From an uncultured Eubacteriales bacterium (GTDB lineage: Bacteria > Bacillota > Clostridia > Lachnospirales > CAG-274): a DNA stretch of 10,092 nt. The notes beneath the pieces were generated by a model. It saw only the letters and a list, made by a program, of their open reading frames with translations, made no database searches and was not told the DNA's origin. Both the position numbers and the translations under genes were made by a program. The DNA is taken from NCBI GenBank assembly GCA_902497185.1, contig CABVEG010000044.1:1-10092 (forward strand), written 5' to 3'. Positions 1-6,388 of this stretch are shown here, one piece after another (the stretch's first letter is position 1; each line of letters begins with the position of its first letter).

Positions 1-89
1 AATTAGCAATTTTTTAAAAATTTTTTTCAAATTCCTGCCTTATTAATAATCTACCTGCAAATTATAGTTATTAACCTTTATAATTTAAC
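1..89. other. A/T-rich intergenic stretch downstream of ogt
   Basis: This stretch lies beyond the stop codon of the methyltransferase gene and runs off the window edge. It is very A/T-rich, with long A and T runs around 11-27. I see no open frame with a ribosome site, no RNA gene and no GC-rich hairpin followed by a T tract, so the transcript end of the upstream genes cannot be placed here. Confidence 0.5.
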
Positions 90-620
90 TTATTTTATAT
101 CATTTTTAGGTATAAAAAATTGTGACATATCTGCTTTTTCCATAGTCAACAATTTGATTTTTTTATCAATGCCGCCTGCATACCCTGTCAGATTACCGTT
201 TGTGCCTACTACCCTATGACAGGGAATAATCAATGAAATCGAATTATGACCCACAGCACCACCAACTGCCTGTGCTGACATTTTAGGCAGTCCTTTTTGT
301 TTTGCTATTATTTCAGCAATTTGTCCATAGGTCATAGTTTGTCCGTAAGGAATTGTAAGCATAATCTCCCATACATTTTTTCTAAATTCCGTAGTCTTCA
401 TATAAAGGGGAGGAGTAAAATCAGGCTTCCTTCCACTAAAATATATATCTAACCACTTATAAGTTTCATAAAATATTGGCAGTTCTTTTTCTTCGTATTC
501 TTTAGAAAGTGTATTTCCAAAATATTTCTGATTATCAAACCACAAACCTGTTAATTCTTTTCCATTACTTGCCAGTGTAATACCACCAAGAGGAGAATTG
601 TAATGATTGATATACTCCAT
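90..620 (-). CDS. ogt: Methylated-DNA--protein-cysteine methyltransferase (Ogt type)
   Basis: Suicide DNA repair protein of 176 residues that moves the methyl group from O6-methylguanine (and O4-methylthymine) to its own cysteine, acting on DNA in the cytosol. The C-terminal domain is clear: TTEFRKNVW near 76-84, PYGQTMTYGQIA near 91-102 (DNA-binding helix-turn-helix), the asparagine hinge at N126, and the active-site motif PCHRVVG with acceptor C134. The N-terminal part (MEYINHYNSPLGGI) is a typical ribonuclease-H-like Ogt domain. The start at 620 is preferred over an upstream ATG at 728 because it has GGAGG six bases upstream and the extra 36 residues match no known part of the family. One oddity: the arginine finger that usually precedes AVGGA is a glutamine here (Q117). 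The gene is last in the leftward series, 129 bases after the permease, so it may have its own promoter. Identification of the family is secure. Confidence 0.96.
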   Translation of the reverse strand: MEYINHYNSPLGGITLASNGKELTGLWFDNQKYFGNTLSKEYEEKELPIFYETYKWLDIYFSGRKPDFTPPLYMKTTEFRKNVWEIMLTIPYGQTMTYGQIAEIIAKQKGLPKMSAQAVGGAVGHNSISLIIPCHRVVGTNGNLTGYAGGIDKKIKLLTMEKADMSQFFIPKNDIK

Positions 621-626
621 TTTAAA

Positions 627-631
627 CCTCC
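627..631 (-). promoter_or_regulatory. Ribosome binding site deciding the ogt start
   Basis: On the minus strand GGAGG lies six bases before the ATG at 620. It fixes the short form of the protein and argues against the ATG at 728, which has no comparable site. Confidence 0.85.
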
Positions 632-683
632 GCTTTACAAGTTTTTTAATTGTATAAGTTTTGCTTTTAATTGGTTTAAAGAC

Positions 684-711
684 TATATTACAACAATACC
701 ATTGTAATATA
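684..711. repeat. Perfect 10-bp inverted repeat upstream of ogt (possible operator)
   Basis: The arms TATATTACAA (684-693) and TTGTAATATA (702-711) are perfect reverse complements around an 8-base loop. It sits in the permease-ogt gap. No T tract follows on the minus strand, so it is a poor intrinsic terminator. A weak ogt promoter can be guessed downstream (-10 near 649-656), which would put the dyad just upstream of the -35, as for an activator site. Which protein would bind it is unknown. Confidence 0.5.
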
Positions 712-749
712 TAAGCCACCTGCAACATTATAAATGCAAATAATAACTT

Positions 750-1652
750 TTATATAATATTTACAACAAAACCACTAATAAATGCAAATGCCATAACAAA
801 CATCAAATAAATGATAAAACTCTTTATCCCCAATACAATTTTCAATGCTCCTAGATTTGTAATTTTAGTTGCAGGACCTGTAATCATAAAGGCTGTTGCA
901 GAACCCATACTCATACCGCTTGCAAGCCATTGTTGTAAAAGAGGTATAGTGCCGCCTCCACAGGCATAAAGAGGTACTCCGATTGTTGCAGCCATTAAAA
1001 TTCCAAAGCCTCTGTTATTTACAAACAAATCGGCAAATGCATCTGAAGGAACATACCTCTGAAAAAGAGCAGAAAGCAAAATACCAATAAGAAAATACAC
1101 ACCTGTTGCTTTAATATTTCTGCCTATATTTTTTACAAGTCTAAAAAACATATTGGGGTCAGTATCATGACCGGCTCTTTCCGAAAAGCCGTCAAAATTG
1201 AAAAATTTTTTATCCTTGGAAAAAAATCTCACCAACAATCCCGCCATAACTCCACATACAAAACAGGATATAAATCTAACACAAAGAGCTAAATTTCCAA
1301 GAGCTGCACTATATATTAAAAGTTGTGGATTTAAAAGTACGGAACTCATCATAAAAGCAGCAAGATAATCATCTTTCATACCCTTTTGCGAAAAAGAGGC
1401 AGCAATAGGAATTGTTCCATACATACAAAGAGGTGATGCTATGCCTAAAAGACTTGCAGGAATTATTCCGAAAATACCTAAATGCTTATCCTGTATATTT
1501 GAAAATATTCTATGTATTTTATCCTTACAAAACACTGAAACCACTGAGCCTATAACAATACCTAAAGCCCAATAAACAAATATTTGCCTAAGCTGTATAT
1601 CAAAATAGTACCATATATATATAAGCTCTCTTTTTAAAATTTGAAAAAGCAA
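750..1652 (-). CDS. Predicted permease, ArsP/UPF0718 (PF03773-like) family
   Basis: Polytopic inner-membrane protein of 300 residues. Hydrophobic segments lie near 24-42, 58-86, 95-117, 120-142, 183-197, 216-240 and 274-299. The family signature appears twice as two pseudo-symmetric halves: SPLCMYGTIPIA at 73-84 and GVPLYACGGGTIPLLQQWL at 225-243, followed by TGPATKITNLGAL at 258-270. Known members of this broad family include the ArsP organoarsenical exporter, but most have no assigned substrate; I do not claim arsenic here. The start is TTG, chosen because GAGGTG lies six bases upstream and no nearby ATG is better placed. The gene follows the DUF362 gene by 59 bases with no visible terminator, so it is probably co-transcribed with it. 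Family assignment is good; substrate unknown. Confidence 0.85.
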   Translation of the reverse strand: MLFQILKRELIYIWYYFDIQLRQIFVYWALGIVIGSVVSVFCKDKIHRIFSNIQDKHLGIFGIIPASLLGIASPLCMYGTIPIAASFSQKGMKDDYLAAFMMSSVLLNPQLLIYSAALGNLALCVRFISCFVCGVMAGLLVRFFSKDKKFFNFDGFSERAGHDTDPNMFFRLVKNIGRNIKATGVYFLIGILLSALFQRYVPSDAFADLFVNNRGFGILMAATIGVPLYACGGGTIPLLQQWLASGMSMGSATAFMITGPATKITNLGALKIVLGIKSFIIYLMFVMAFAFISGFVVNII

Positions 1653-1658
1653 TTATAT

Positions 1659-1664
1659 CACCTC
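1659..1664 (-). promoter_or_regulatory. Ribosome binding site for the TTG-started permease
   Basis: GAGGTG on the minus strand sits six bases before the TTG at 1650-1652. It supports TTG as the true start, since no in-frame ATG nearby has such a site. Confidence 0.75.
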
Positions 1665-1711
1665 GTTAAATTTTAGTATCTAAAGCATTAATCAATATAT
1701 AACCAAAAAAA

Positions 1712-3229
1712 TTAATCTATGTTTACAAGTTCATAAGTACGGCTGCCAAGACCAATTTCTTCTGCGTGCTCCAGTGTGTGCAAACCGTTTCTTGACTCAA
1801 TACGCTCAATTAAAGCACCGCTTTCTTCTCTTGGTGTATTGTATACAATGTCAACACATGCCTGATCTAATGCAACAGGGTCTGTTGACGCAAGAATACC
1901 TACATCGTGCATTTCAGGCTTGTCAGGGTCACTGTCACAGTCACAGTCAACAGAAAGATTATTCATTACACTTATATAAACAATACCTCCGTTTTTCTGC
2001 TTGTCATTATGTACAGCCTGTGCAGCCTCTGCCATAGATTCAAGAAACTGATCCTGTGTACCTAAACCTGCAATCTTCATAAAGTTTTCTCTAACATCAT
2101 CAGATGTTTTAGTATTGGCATCAACAAAATTTTCCTTATATGAGTCATTATCAAAGCCTGTTTCACTATGTCCGCCTGAATGAATATAGTTTTTTCCTCT
2201 TGGAGAGCTTATACCTATTGATATATTTTTAATAGCACCACCAAAGCCACCCATAGCATGTCCCTTAAAGTGAGATAATACAATCATTGAATCATAATTT
2301 TCATAATTCTTTCCCACTACATCATATTTAAGATTTACTGCCTTATCGCTTACAGGCAGCTGAATAGAGCCGTTTTCGTCCATAATATCCACATTTGCAA
2401 TATCAGTAAAGCCATGCTCTTTAGCAACTTCCTTATGCATAGCAGTTTCTATACGAGAGCCGCCATAGGCTGTATTACACTCTACTATTGTTCCATTGAC
2501 ACTCTGAACCAAATCCTTTATAAGGTTTGGATCAAGATAGTAATTGCCTCCTGCTTCACCTGTTGAAAGCTTAATTGCAACATTTCCCTGTGGCTTAAAA
2601 TTAAGCTTGTTATAAATAGACATAATTGCCTCAGGAGAAATTTCATTTGTCATATAAACAACAGGAGCAGTTTGTTCTGCTGTTTCTTCAGATGCTGTAT
2701 TTCCATCATCAGTCTTATTCTTAATTGTTATTGTCTGTGCTTCTTGGTCCCACTCCACATCAAAGCCAAAATTCTCGGCAATAAAGCGGATAGGCAGCAT
2801 TGTTCTGTTATTAATAACCGTTGGTGCAGCATCAAGAGTTTTTTCCTCATCATTTACATAAGCTGATATAGAATCAATAACAAGTTTAATTTCATTATCA
2901 TTATAGTATAATGTAGTTTCCTTTAAATCTCCGTTCCACTCTGCACTGCCACCCATAGCCTCAACAATAGCTCTAATTGGCACAAGAGTTCTGTTGGAAA
3001 CAATAACAGGTGTTGTGCCGTTTTCATTGTCAATTTCCTCATCTTGACCATTTACGGTCATTTTAGGATTATTAATCTGCATAGTGATAACCTTTTCATC
3101 ATCTGCTGCATATACCCTATTATCTGTATTAAAGCCATTGTAATTAACAGCTGATATAAAAGAGGCACATATAAAAACCATTGCAACAAAAAAAGCTATT
3201 CCTTTTTTTAAACTAAATTTCTCTTTCAT
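1712..3229 (-). CDS. Secreted stalk-domain (PF07833-like) plus DUF362 protein
   Basis: Exported protein of 505 residues. Residues 1-41 form a signal peptide: basic MKEKFSLKKG, a hydrophobic core, likely cleavage after VYA near 41. Residues about 47-172 are a copper-amine-oxidase N-terminal-like stalk domain, recognised by two repeats with TLVPIRAI..AMGG..EW and TMLPIRFIAENFG..VEW. Residues about 205-500 are DUF362 (PF04015-like), with LSHFKGHAMGGFGGAIKNI (318-336) and DVGILASTDPVALDQACVD (442-460). The acidic-cysteine motif DCDCDSDPD at 428-436 could bind metal. I see no classical 4Fe-4S ferredoxin motif, which many DUF362 proteins have. The start at 3229 has AAGGAGG seven bases upstream and gives the better signal peptide than an ATG six codons earlier. 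It has its own MerR-type promoter. Function of DUF362 is not established; a redox or metal role is inference. Confidence 0.9.
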   Translation of the reverse strand: MKEKFSLKKGIAFFVAMVFICASFISAVNYNGFNTDNRVYAADDEKVITMQINNPKMTVNGQDEEIDNENGTTPVIVSNRTLVPIRAIVEAMGGSAEWNGDLKETTLYYNDNEIKLVIDSISAYVNDEEKTLDAAPTVINNRTMLPIRFIAENFGFDVEWDQEAQTITIKNKTDDGNTASEETAEQTAPVVYMTNEISPEAIMSIYNKLNFKPQGNVAIKLSTGEAGGNYYLDPNLIKDLVQSVNGTIVECNTAYGGSRIETAMHKEVAKEHGFTDIANVDIMDENGSIQLPVSDKAVNLKYDVVGKNYENYDSMIVLSHFKGHAMGGFGGAIKNISIGISSPRGKNYIHSGGHSETGFDNDSYKENFVDANTKTSDDVRENFMKIAGLGTQDQFLESMAEAAQAVHNDKQKNGGIVYISVMNNLSVDCDCDSDPDKPEMHDVGILASTDPVALDQACVDIVYNTPREESGALIERIESRNGLHTLEHAEEIGLGSRTYELVNID

Positions 3230-3236
3230 TAAAAAA

Positions 3237-3243
3237 CCTCCTT
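3237..3243 (-). promoter_or_regulatory. Ribosome binding site deciding the DUF362 start
   Basis: AAGGAGG on the minus strand ends seven bases before the ATG at 3227-3229. The alternative ATG at 3247 lies upstream of this site and would add MQGGFL before the signal peptide, so it is unlikely. Confidence 0.85.
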
Positions 3244-3275
3244 GCACTATTAAAACTATTTTTTATTATAACACA

Positions 3276-3306
3276 AATGTATCAATAAAGTTAACTTTAG
3301 TGTCAA
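3276..3306 (-). promoter_or_regulatory. MerR-type promoter and palindromic operator for the DUF362 gene
   Basis: On the minus strand a perfect -35 TTGACA (3301-3306) is followed by a 19-bp spacer and TACATT (3276-3281, four of six matches to the -10 consensus). The spacer holds the perfect 14-bp palindrome TAAAGTTAACTTTA (3286-3299). A long 19-bp spacer with a central dyad is the hallmark of MerR-activated promoters. The dyad closely resembles the one before the dehydrogenase gene (TAGAGTTGACTTTA), so the same regulator probably acts at both. A start near 3269 would give a leader of about 40 bases. A better -10-like TATAAT at 3265-3270 has no matching -35 at normal spacing. Confidence 0.72.
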
Positions 3307-3338
3307 TATGTATTTAATATTTTTTTATAACGTACTGA

Positions 3339-4442
3339 CTAAAAGTTAATATTATTAATCCATTCTGCAAAATCTTTTTCCACTGATTTTGCGTCATCAG
3401 CAATATCATCTCTTGAAACAGTATATCCATCCATTACCATAGCATTTGGCTCAAGGTCTTTTATTTCATTTACAGTACGTGCAAGTCCACTGCCACCATG
3501 AGATGAGAAAGGAATAATAGTCTTTCCGCTAAAATCATACTCATCAAAAAAAGTATATAATGGCATAGGCATATCGCCCCACCATATAGGATAGCCGATG
3601 AAAATTGTATCATAATCATCAATATTATCAATATGAGTTGAAAGCTCAGGTCTTGCATTATTTTCAAGCTCTTCATCTGCCATATCAACTAAAGGCTTAT
3701 GAATTGTAGGATAAGACTGAACGGTCTTTATTTCAAATATATCTCCGCCAACTGTGTTACTTACAGTATTTGCCATAAATTCAATATTACCGTAAAGCTC
3801 ACCATCAACAACAACCCTGCTTGCACCTGCAACAGTATCAACTCCATCAGTTTCAGGCAATGTAAAATATACAATTAAAGTCTTATTGTCTGATAATGAT
3901 TTTGTTGTTAATTCAGATGAAAAATCTTCTGTTGTTGCCTCTGTTGCATTTATATTATTTTCGGATTTAGATGTAATGGTTATTTTTCTGTTTTCACCGT
4001 TCCATTCTACTTCTGCGCCTAAATTTTCTGCTACAAATCTTAACGGCAGCATTGTTCTGCCATTTATAATAACAGGAGCAGCATCAAGAGTAACATTACT
4101 TTCGTCTACCCTTGCATTTATTTCATCAATAACAAGTTTAATAACTTTGGCATCCTTTGTAATTGTCACATTTCTTGTATCATTGTCCCATTCAACAGCT
4201 CCTCCTAAGGCTTCTGCAACAGCTCTGATAGGCACTAATGTACTTCCATCAACAATAATAGGAGAAGTACCATTTTCGTCAATATTTATATCCTCTCCAT
4301 TTATCTGCATAAGAGGATTATCTATTGTCATTACTATAGTTGTGTCAGTACTATTTTCGGCAGATGCTGCAATACAGCCGGAAATTATTACAGACAGTGA
4401 CAATAATCCCAAAGCAAATCCACATAATAATTTTGATTTCAT
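3339..4442 (-). CDS. Stalk-domain flavodoxin-like lipoprotein
   Basis: Exported lipoprotein of 367 residues. The signal peptide ends in a lipobox (ISGC, lipidated C23). Residues about 36-160 are a copper-amine-oxidase N-terminal-like stalk domain, close to that of the neighbouring DUF362 protein. Residues 187-367 are a flavodoxin-like FMN domain (Flavodoxin_4 type) starting TLIVYFTLPET and containing FIGYPIWWGDMPMPLYTFF (281-299) and PFSSHGGSGLA (311-321). The usual TGxT phosphate loop is replaced by a longer insert ending GNIEFMA (218-224). That insert holds DTVAGAS (202-208), close to the acceptor motif used by ApbE for covalent FMN attachment, and apbE is two genes upstream. GAGGGG lies seven bases before the ATG. 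It is the last gene of the four-gene unit. A likely role is membrane-anchored electron transfer or quinone/carbonyl reduction outside the cell; the substrate is unknown. Confidence 0.9.
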   Translation of the reverse strand: MKSKLLCGFALGLLSLSVIISGCIAASAENSTDTTIVMTIDNPLMQINGEDINIDENGTSPIIVDGSTLVPIRAVAEALGGAVEWDNDTRNVTITKDAKVIKLVIDEINARVDESNVTLDAAPVIINGRTMLPLRFVAENLGAEVEWNGENRKITITSKSENNINATEATTEDFSSELTTKSLSDNKTLIVYFTLPETDGVDTVAGASRVVVDGELYGNIEFMANTVSNTVGGDIFEIKTVQSYPTIHKPLVDMADEELENNARPELSTHIDNIDDYDTIFIGYPIWWGDMPMPLYTFFDEYDFSGKTIIPFSSHGGSGLARTVNEIKDLEPNAMVMDGYTVSRDDIADDAKSVEKDFAEWINNINF

Positions 4443-4460
4443 TTTATATCCCCTCTCTCA

Positions 4461-5360
4461 TTACTGCTTATCGTCATATACAGTATTAATAATATTAAGA
4501 GCATTTAATGTTCTTGGATAGCCTATATATGGCATAATGTCAGTTAATACCTCAAGCATATATTCCTTTGACTTGCCTGCATTTTTGTTGCCGTTAGTAT
4601 GACCTGTAAGCTGTGATTCTGCACCTCCCAGGGTAGCTATACAAACCCAAGGCAAAAGCTCGTGCTGTTCAAGAGTAAGACCTTTTCTTGTGTAAAAATC
4701 ACCAAAACAGTAATCAGGAAGAAAGCTTCTGCCAAGTCTTATTTCACCTTCTTTAGGCTTAGTATCACCTAAATTGCCAAAAAGCTTAGTTTGTGCAGCA
4801 CTTCCGTCATCAAAACGACTTTCCTCTGTAACTGTTGCCTGAGATTCAGGAATTTTTATACCCTTTTCATCAAATACCTCATTGACAACACCTATTGCTT
4901 CAAGAGATTTTGCCGCACCTACATAAGGTGTACAGTGGTAAACTGTTTCCGTAATTTCAACAGGCGTCATACCTGCATTAAGTGCGGAATAAATATGAGT
5001 TTTTAACATAGTTGTTGTACCAAGAGTTGTCAATGTTGCAAGGGTAATCATTTCCCTGTCCTTATCTGTAAGCTGTCCCTGCTGATAAAGCTCACCATAT
5101 ACAAGATTGTTTACAATGTTATAAAGTTCAGACTCTGCAATATTTTCCGGTATCTTACCGTCTTTGTAAAGTTCATTAAACTTTTCAACTGCTGCCTTTT
5201 CTCTTTCTGACATATCTTCTTCTGCCTCCTTATTAATGGTCACATATTGAGTACCATTTTTTAACTCTCTTGACTCCACATTATCTTTAGCAAATGCACT
5301 TAAAGGCATTGCTGAAATAATTAACGCTGCGGACAATAAAATACTAATTGATTTTTTCAT
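4461..5360 (-). CDS. Secreted double carboxymuconolactone decarboxylase-like protein
   Basis: Protein of 299 residues with a Sec signal peptide (MKKSISILL.., likely cleavage after AFA near 24) and two CMD (PF02627-like) domains. The first is near 80-165, with REMITLATLTTLG and HCTPYVGAAKSLEAIGVVNE. The second is near 205-295, with LLPWVCIATLGGAESQLTGH and MPYIGYPRTLNALNIIN. The CxxC of AhpD peroxidases is absent in both, so a thiol peroxidase role is not supported. The true substrate is unknown; 'decarboxylase' is a family name only. The start at 5360 is chosen over an ATG at 5384 because GGGAGG lies eight bases upstream and it begins the signal peptide directly. Its ATG is one base after the apbE stop, so translation is probably coupled. 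Export of a CMD protein beside an exported flavodoxin suggests a shared extracytosolic substrate; this is inference. Confidence 0.88.
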   Translation of the reverse strand: MKKSISILLSAALIISAMPLSAFAKDNVESRELKNGTQYVTINKEAEEDMSEREKAAVEKFNELYKDGKIPENIAESELYNIVNNLVYGELYQQGQLTDKDREMITLATLTTLGTTTMLKTHIYSALNAGMTPVEITETVYHCTPYVGAAKSLEAIGVVNEVFDEKGIKIPESQATVTEESRFDDGSAAQTKLFGNLGDTKPKEGEIRLGRSFLPDYCFGDFYTRKGLTLEQHELLPWVCIATLGGAESQLTGHTNGNKNAGKSKEYMLEVLTDIMPYIGYPRTLNALNIINTVYDDKQ

Positions 5361-5361
5361 T

Positions 5362-6378
5362 TTAATTTCCTCCCATAATAACATTAATATTTAAATTTAC
5401 AGTCTTAAAACTGTCCTTTAAATTTGGTGTAATATATATTTCCTTATCATCAGTTATTAGAATTAATTCAAAATTCCTATTTGCTTTCCAGTATTCAACA
5501 GCCTTATCCTTACCCATTACAAACAAAGCAGTAGAAAGGGCATCACACATTTTACCCTCTTTTCCAACAACAGTTACAGATACCAAGCCATTATCAACAG
5601 GATAACCTGTATAGGGATTAATGATGTGACAATATCTTTTACCATCATCTCCGATGAAATATCTTTCATAGTTGCCTGATGTTACTACCGCACAATCAGC
5701 CACTTCAAGTATACCAATATTGCCTTCACCAAAAGGATTTTGAAGTCCCAGTTTCCATTTAGAACCATCAGCCTTTGTTCCTATGGTCTGAACATTACCT
5801 CCTAAATTTATAATTCCTGAAGTGATGCCTTTTCTTTTTGCTATATCCAAGGCTATATCTGCTGCATAGCCCTTGCCTATGGCACCTAAATCAATATCCA
5901 TATTTTCGTCGATTAAAACCTGATCATTATTAACAACAATATTTTTATAATTGGTATTTTTAAGCAAGCCTTCTATTTCCTCTTGTGTCGGAACATTGTA
6001 ATTTCCTGTAGTAAATCCCCATTTTTTAATAACAGGATATAATGCAGGGTTTAATGCTCCATTGGTTTTATCCGCCATATTTAATGAATAGCTAATAAGA
6101 TTCTTTGTTTCATCACTTACCTTTACAGCCATACCCTTATTATTATTGATTTTGTATATATCGCTTTCAATTAATGTTGTTGACCATAAGGCTTCAATTT
6201 CTTTAATTTTGTTACTGACTTCTTCAGCAGCCTCTTTTCCCTCTTCTCCATATAAATCAATGGTTATATATGTGTCCATAGCAAAAAGGCTTGTGCTGTA
6301 TTCATTATATTTACCATTACTGTTACAGCCCACAAAAAATATAAGCAAAACAATAATAACAGAAAATATTTTTTTCAT
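5362..6378 (-). CDS. apbE: FAD:protein FMN transferase (ApbE) lipoprotein
   Basis: Extracytosolic Mg-dependent enzyme that splits FAD and attaches FMN by a phosphoester bond to Ser/Thr of exported target proteins. It has 338 residues, the normal length. A lipoprotein signal peptide ends FVGC (C18). Family motifs follow in order: FAMDTYITIDLYG (32-44), GALNPALYPVIKKWGF (107-122), DIDLGAIGKGYAAD (161-174), GIINLGGNVQTIG (188-200), SGNYERYF (234-241), HIINPYTGYP (251-260) and CDALSTALFVMG (278-289, with D279 as expected Mg ligand). No expected catalytic element appears missing. The AAGGAA ribosome site lies at the end of the dehydrogenase gene and includes part of its stop codon, so translation is probably coupled; the gap is 10 bases. 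The neighbouring exported flavodoxin is its most plausible client here. No NqrB/C, RnfD/G or FMN_bind protein is in view. Confidence 0.96.
   Translation of the reverse strand: MKKIFSVIIVLLIFFVGCNSNGKYNEYSTSLFAMDTYITIDLYGEEGKEAAEEVSNKIKEIEALWSTTLIESDIYKINNNKGMAVKVSDETKNLISYSLNMADKTNGALNPALYPVIKKWGFTTGNYNVPTQEEIEGLLKNTNYKNIVVNNDQVLIDENMDIDLGAIGKGYAADIALDIAKRKGITSGIINLGGNVQTIGTKADGSKWKLGLQNPFGEGNIGILEVADCAVVTSGNYERYFIGDDGKRYCHIINPYTGYPVDNGLVSVTVVGKEGKMCDALSTALFVMGKDKAVEYWKANRNFELILITDDKEIYITPNLKDSFKTVNLNINVIMGGN
5369..5374 (-). promoter_or_regulatory. Ribosome binding site deciding the CMD-protein start
   Basis: GGGAGG on the minus strand lies eight bases before the ATG at 5358-5360, inside the last codons of apbE. 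It supports the 299-residue protein over a form eight residues longer. Confidence 0.8.
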
Positions 6379-6388
6379 ACAAAATTCC

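Noticed and set aside
6..27. A/T run near the left edge as a terminator of the leftward genes
   Set aside because: There are T and A runs but no GC-containing stem, and on the minus strand no hairpin precedes a T tract.
621..728. Longer N-terminus for the methyltransferase starting at 728
   Set aside because: The added residues match no Ogt domain, the region holds an inverted repeat and A/T-rich leader, and the ATG at 620 has a strong GGAGG.
1672..1684. Small dyad TTTAG-TAT-CTAAA before the permease as a third MerR operator
   Set aside because: Its arms face the opposite way to the TAAAGT-NN-ACTTTA pattern, and no -35/-10 pair with a 19-bp spacer surrounds it. Arms of five A/T-rich bases are expected by chance here.
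1774..2037. Open frame of 87 codons on the + strand inside the DUF362 gene
   Set aside because: Antisense shadow of a strong coding region, with no ribosome site and no recognisable domain. The same holds for + strand frames at 2672-2866, 3886-4521, 4791-5006, 6146-6406 and 8448-8708, and for the - strand frame at 3470-3688 inside the flavodoxin gene.
3265..3270. Perfect TATAAT before the DUF362 gene as the main -10
   Set aside because: No acceptable -35 lies 16-19 bp upstream of it, whereas the TTGACA with a 19-bp spacer and central palindrome points to TACATT at 3276-3281. It could still serve as a minor promoter.
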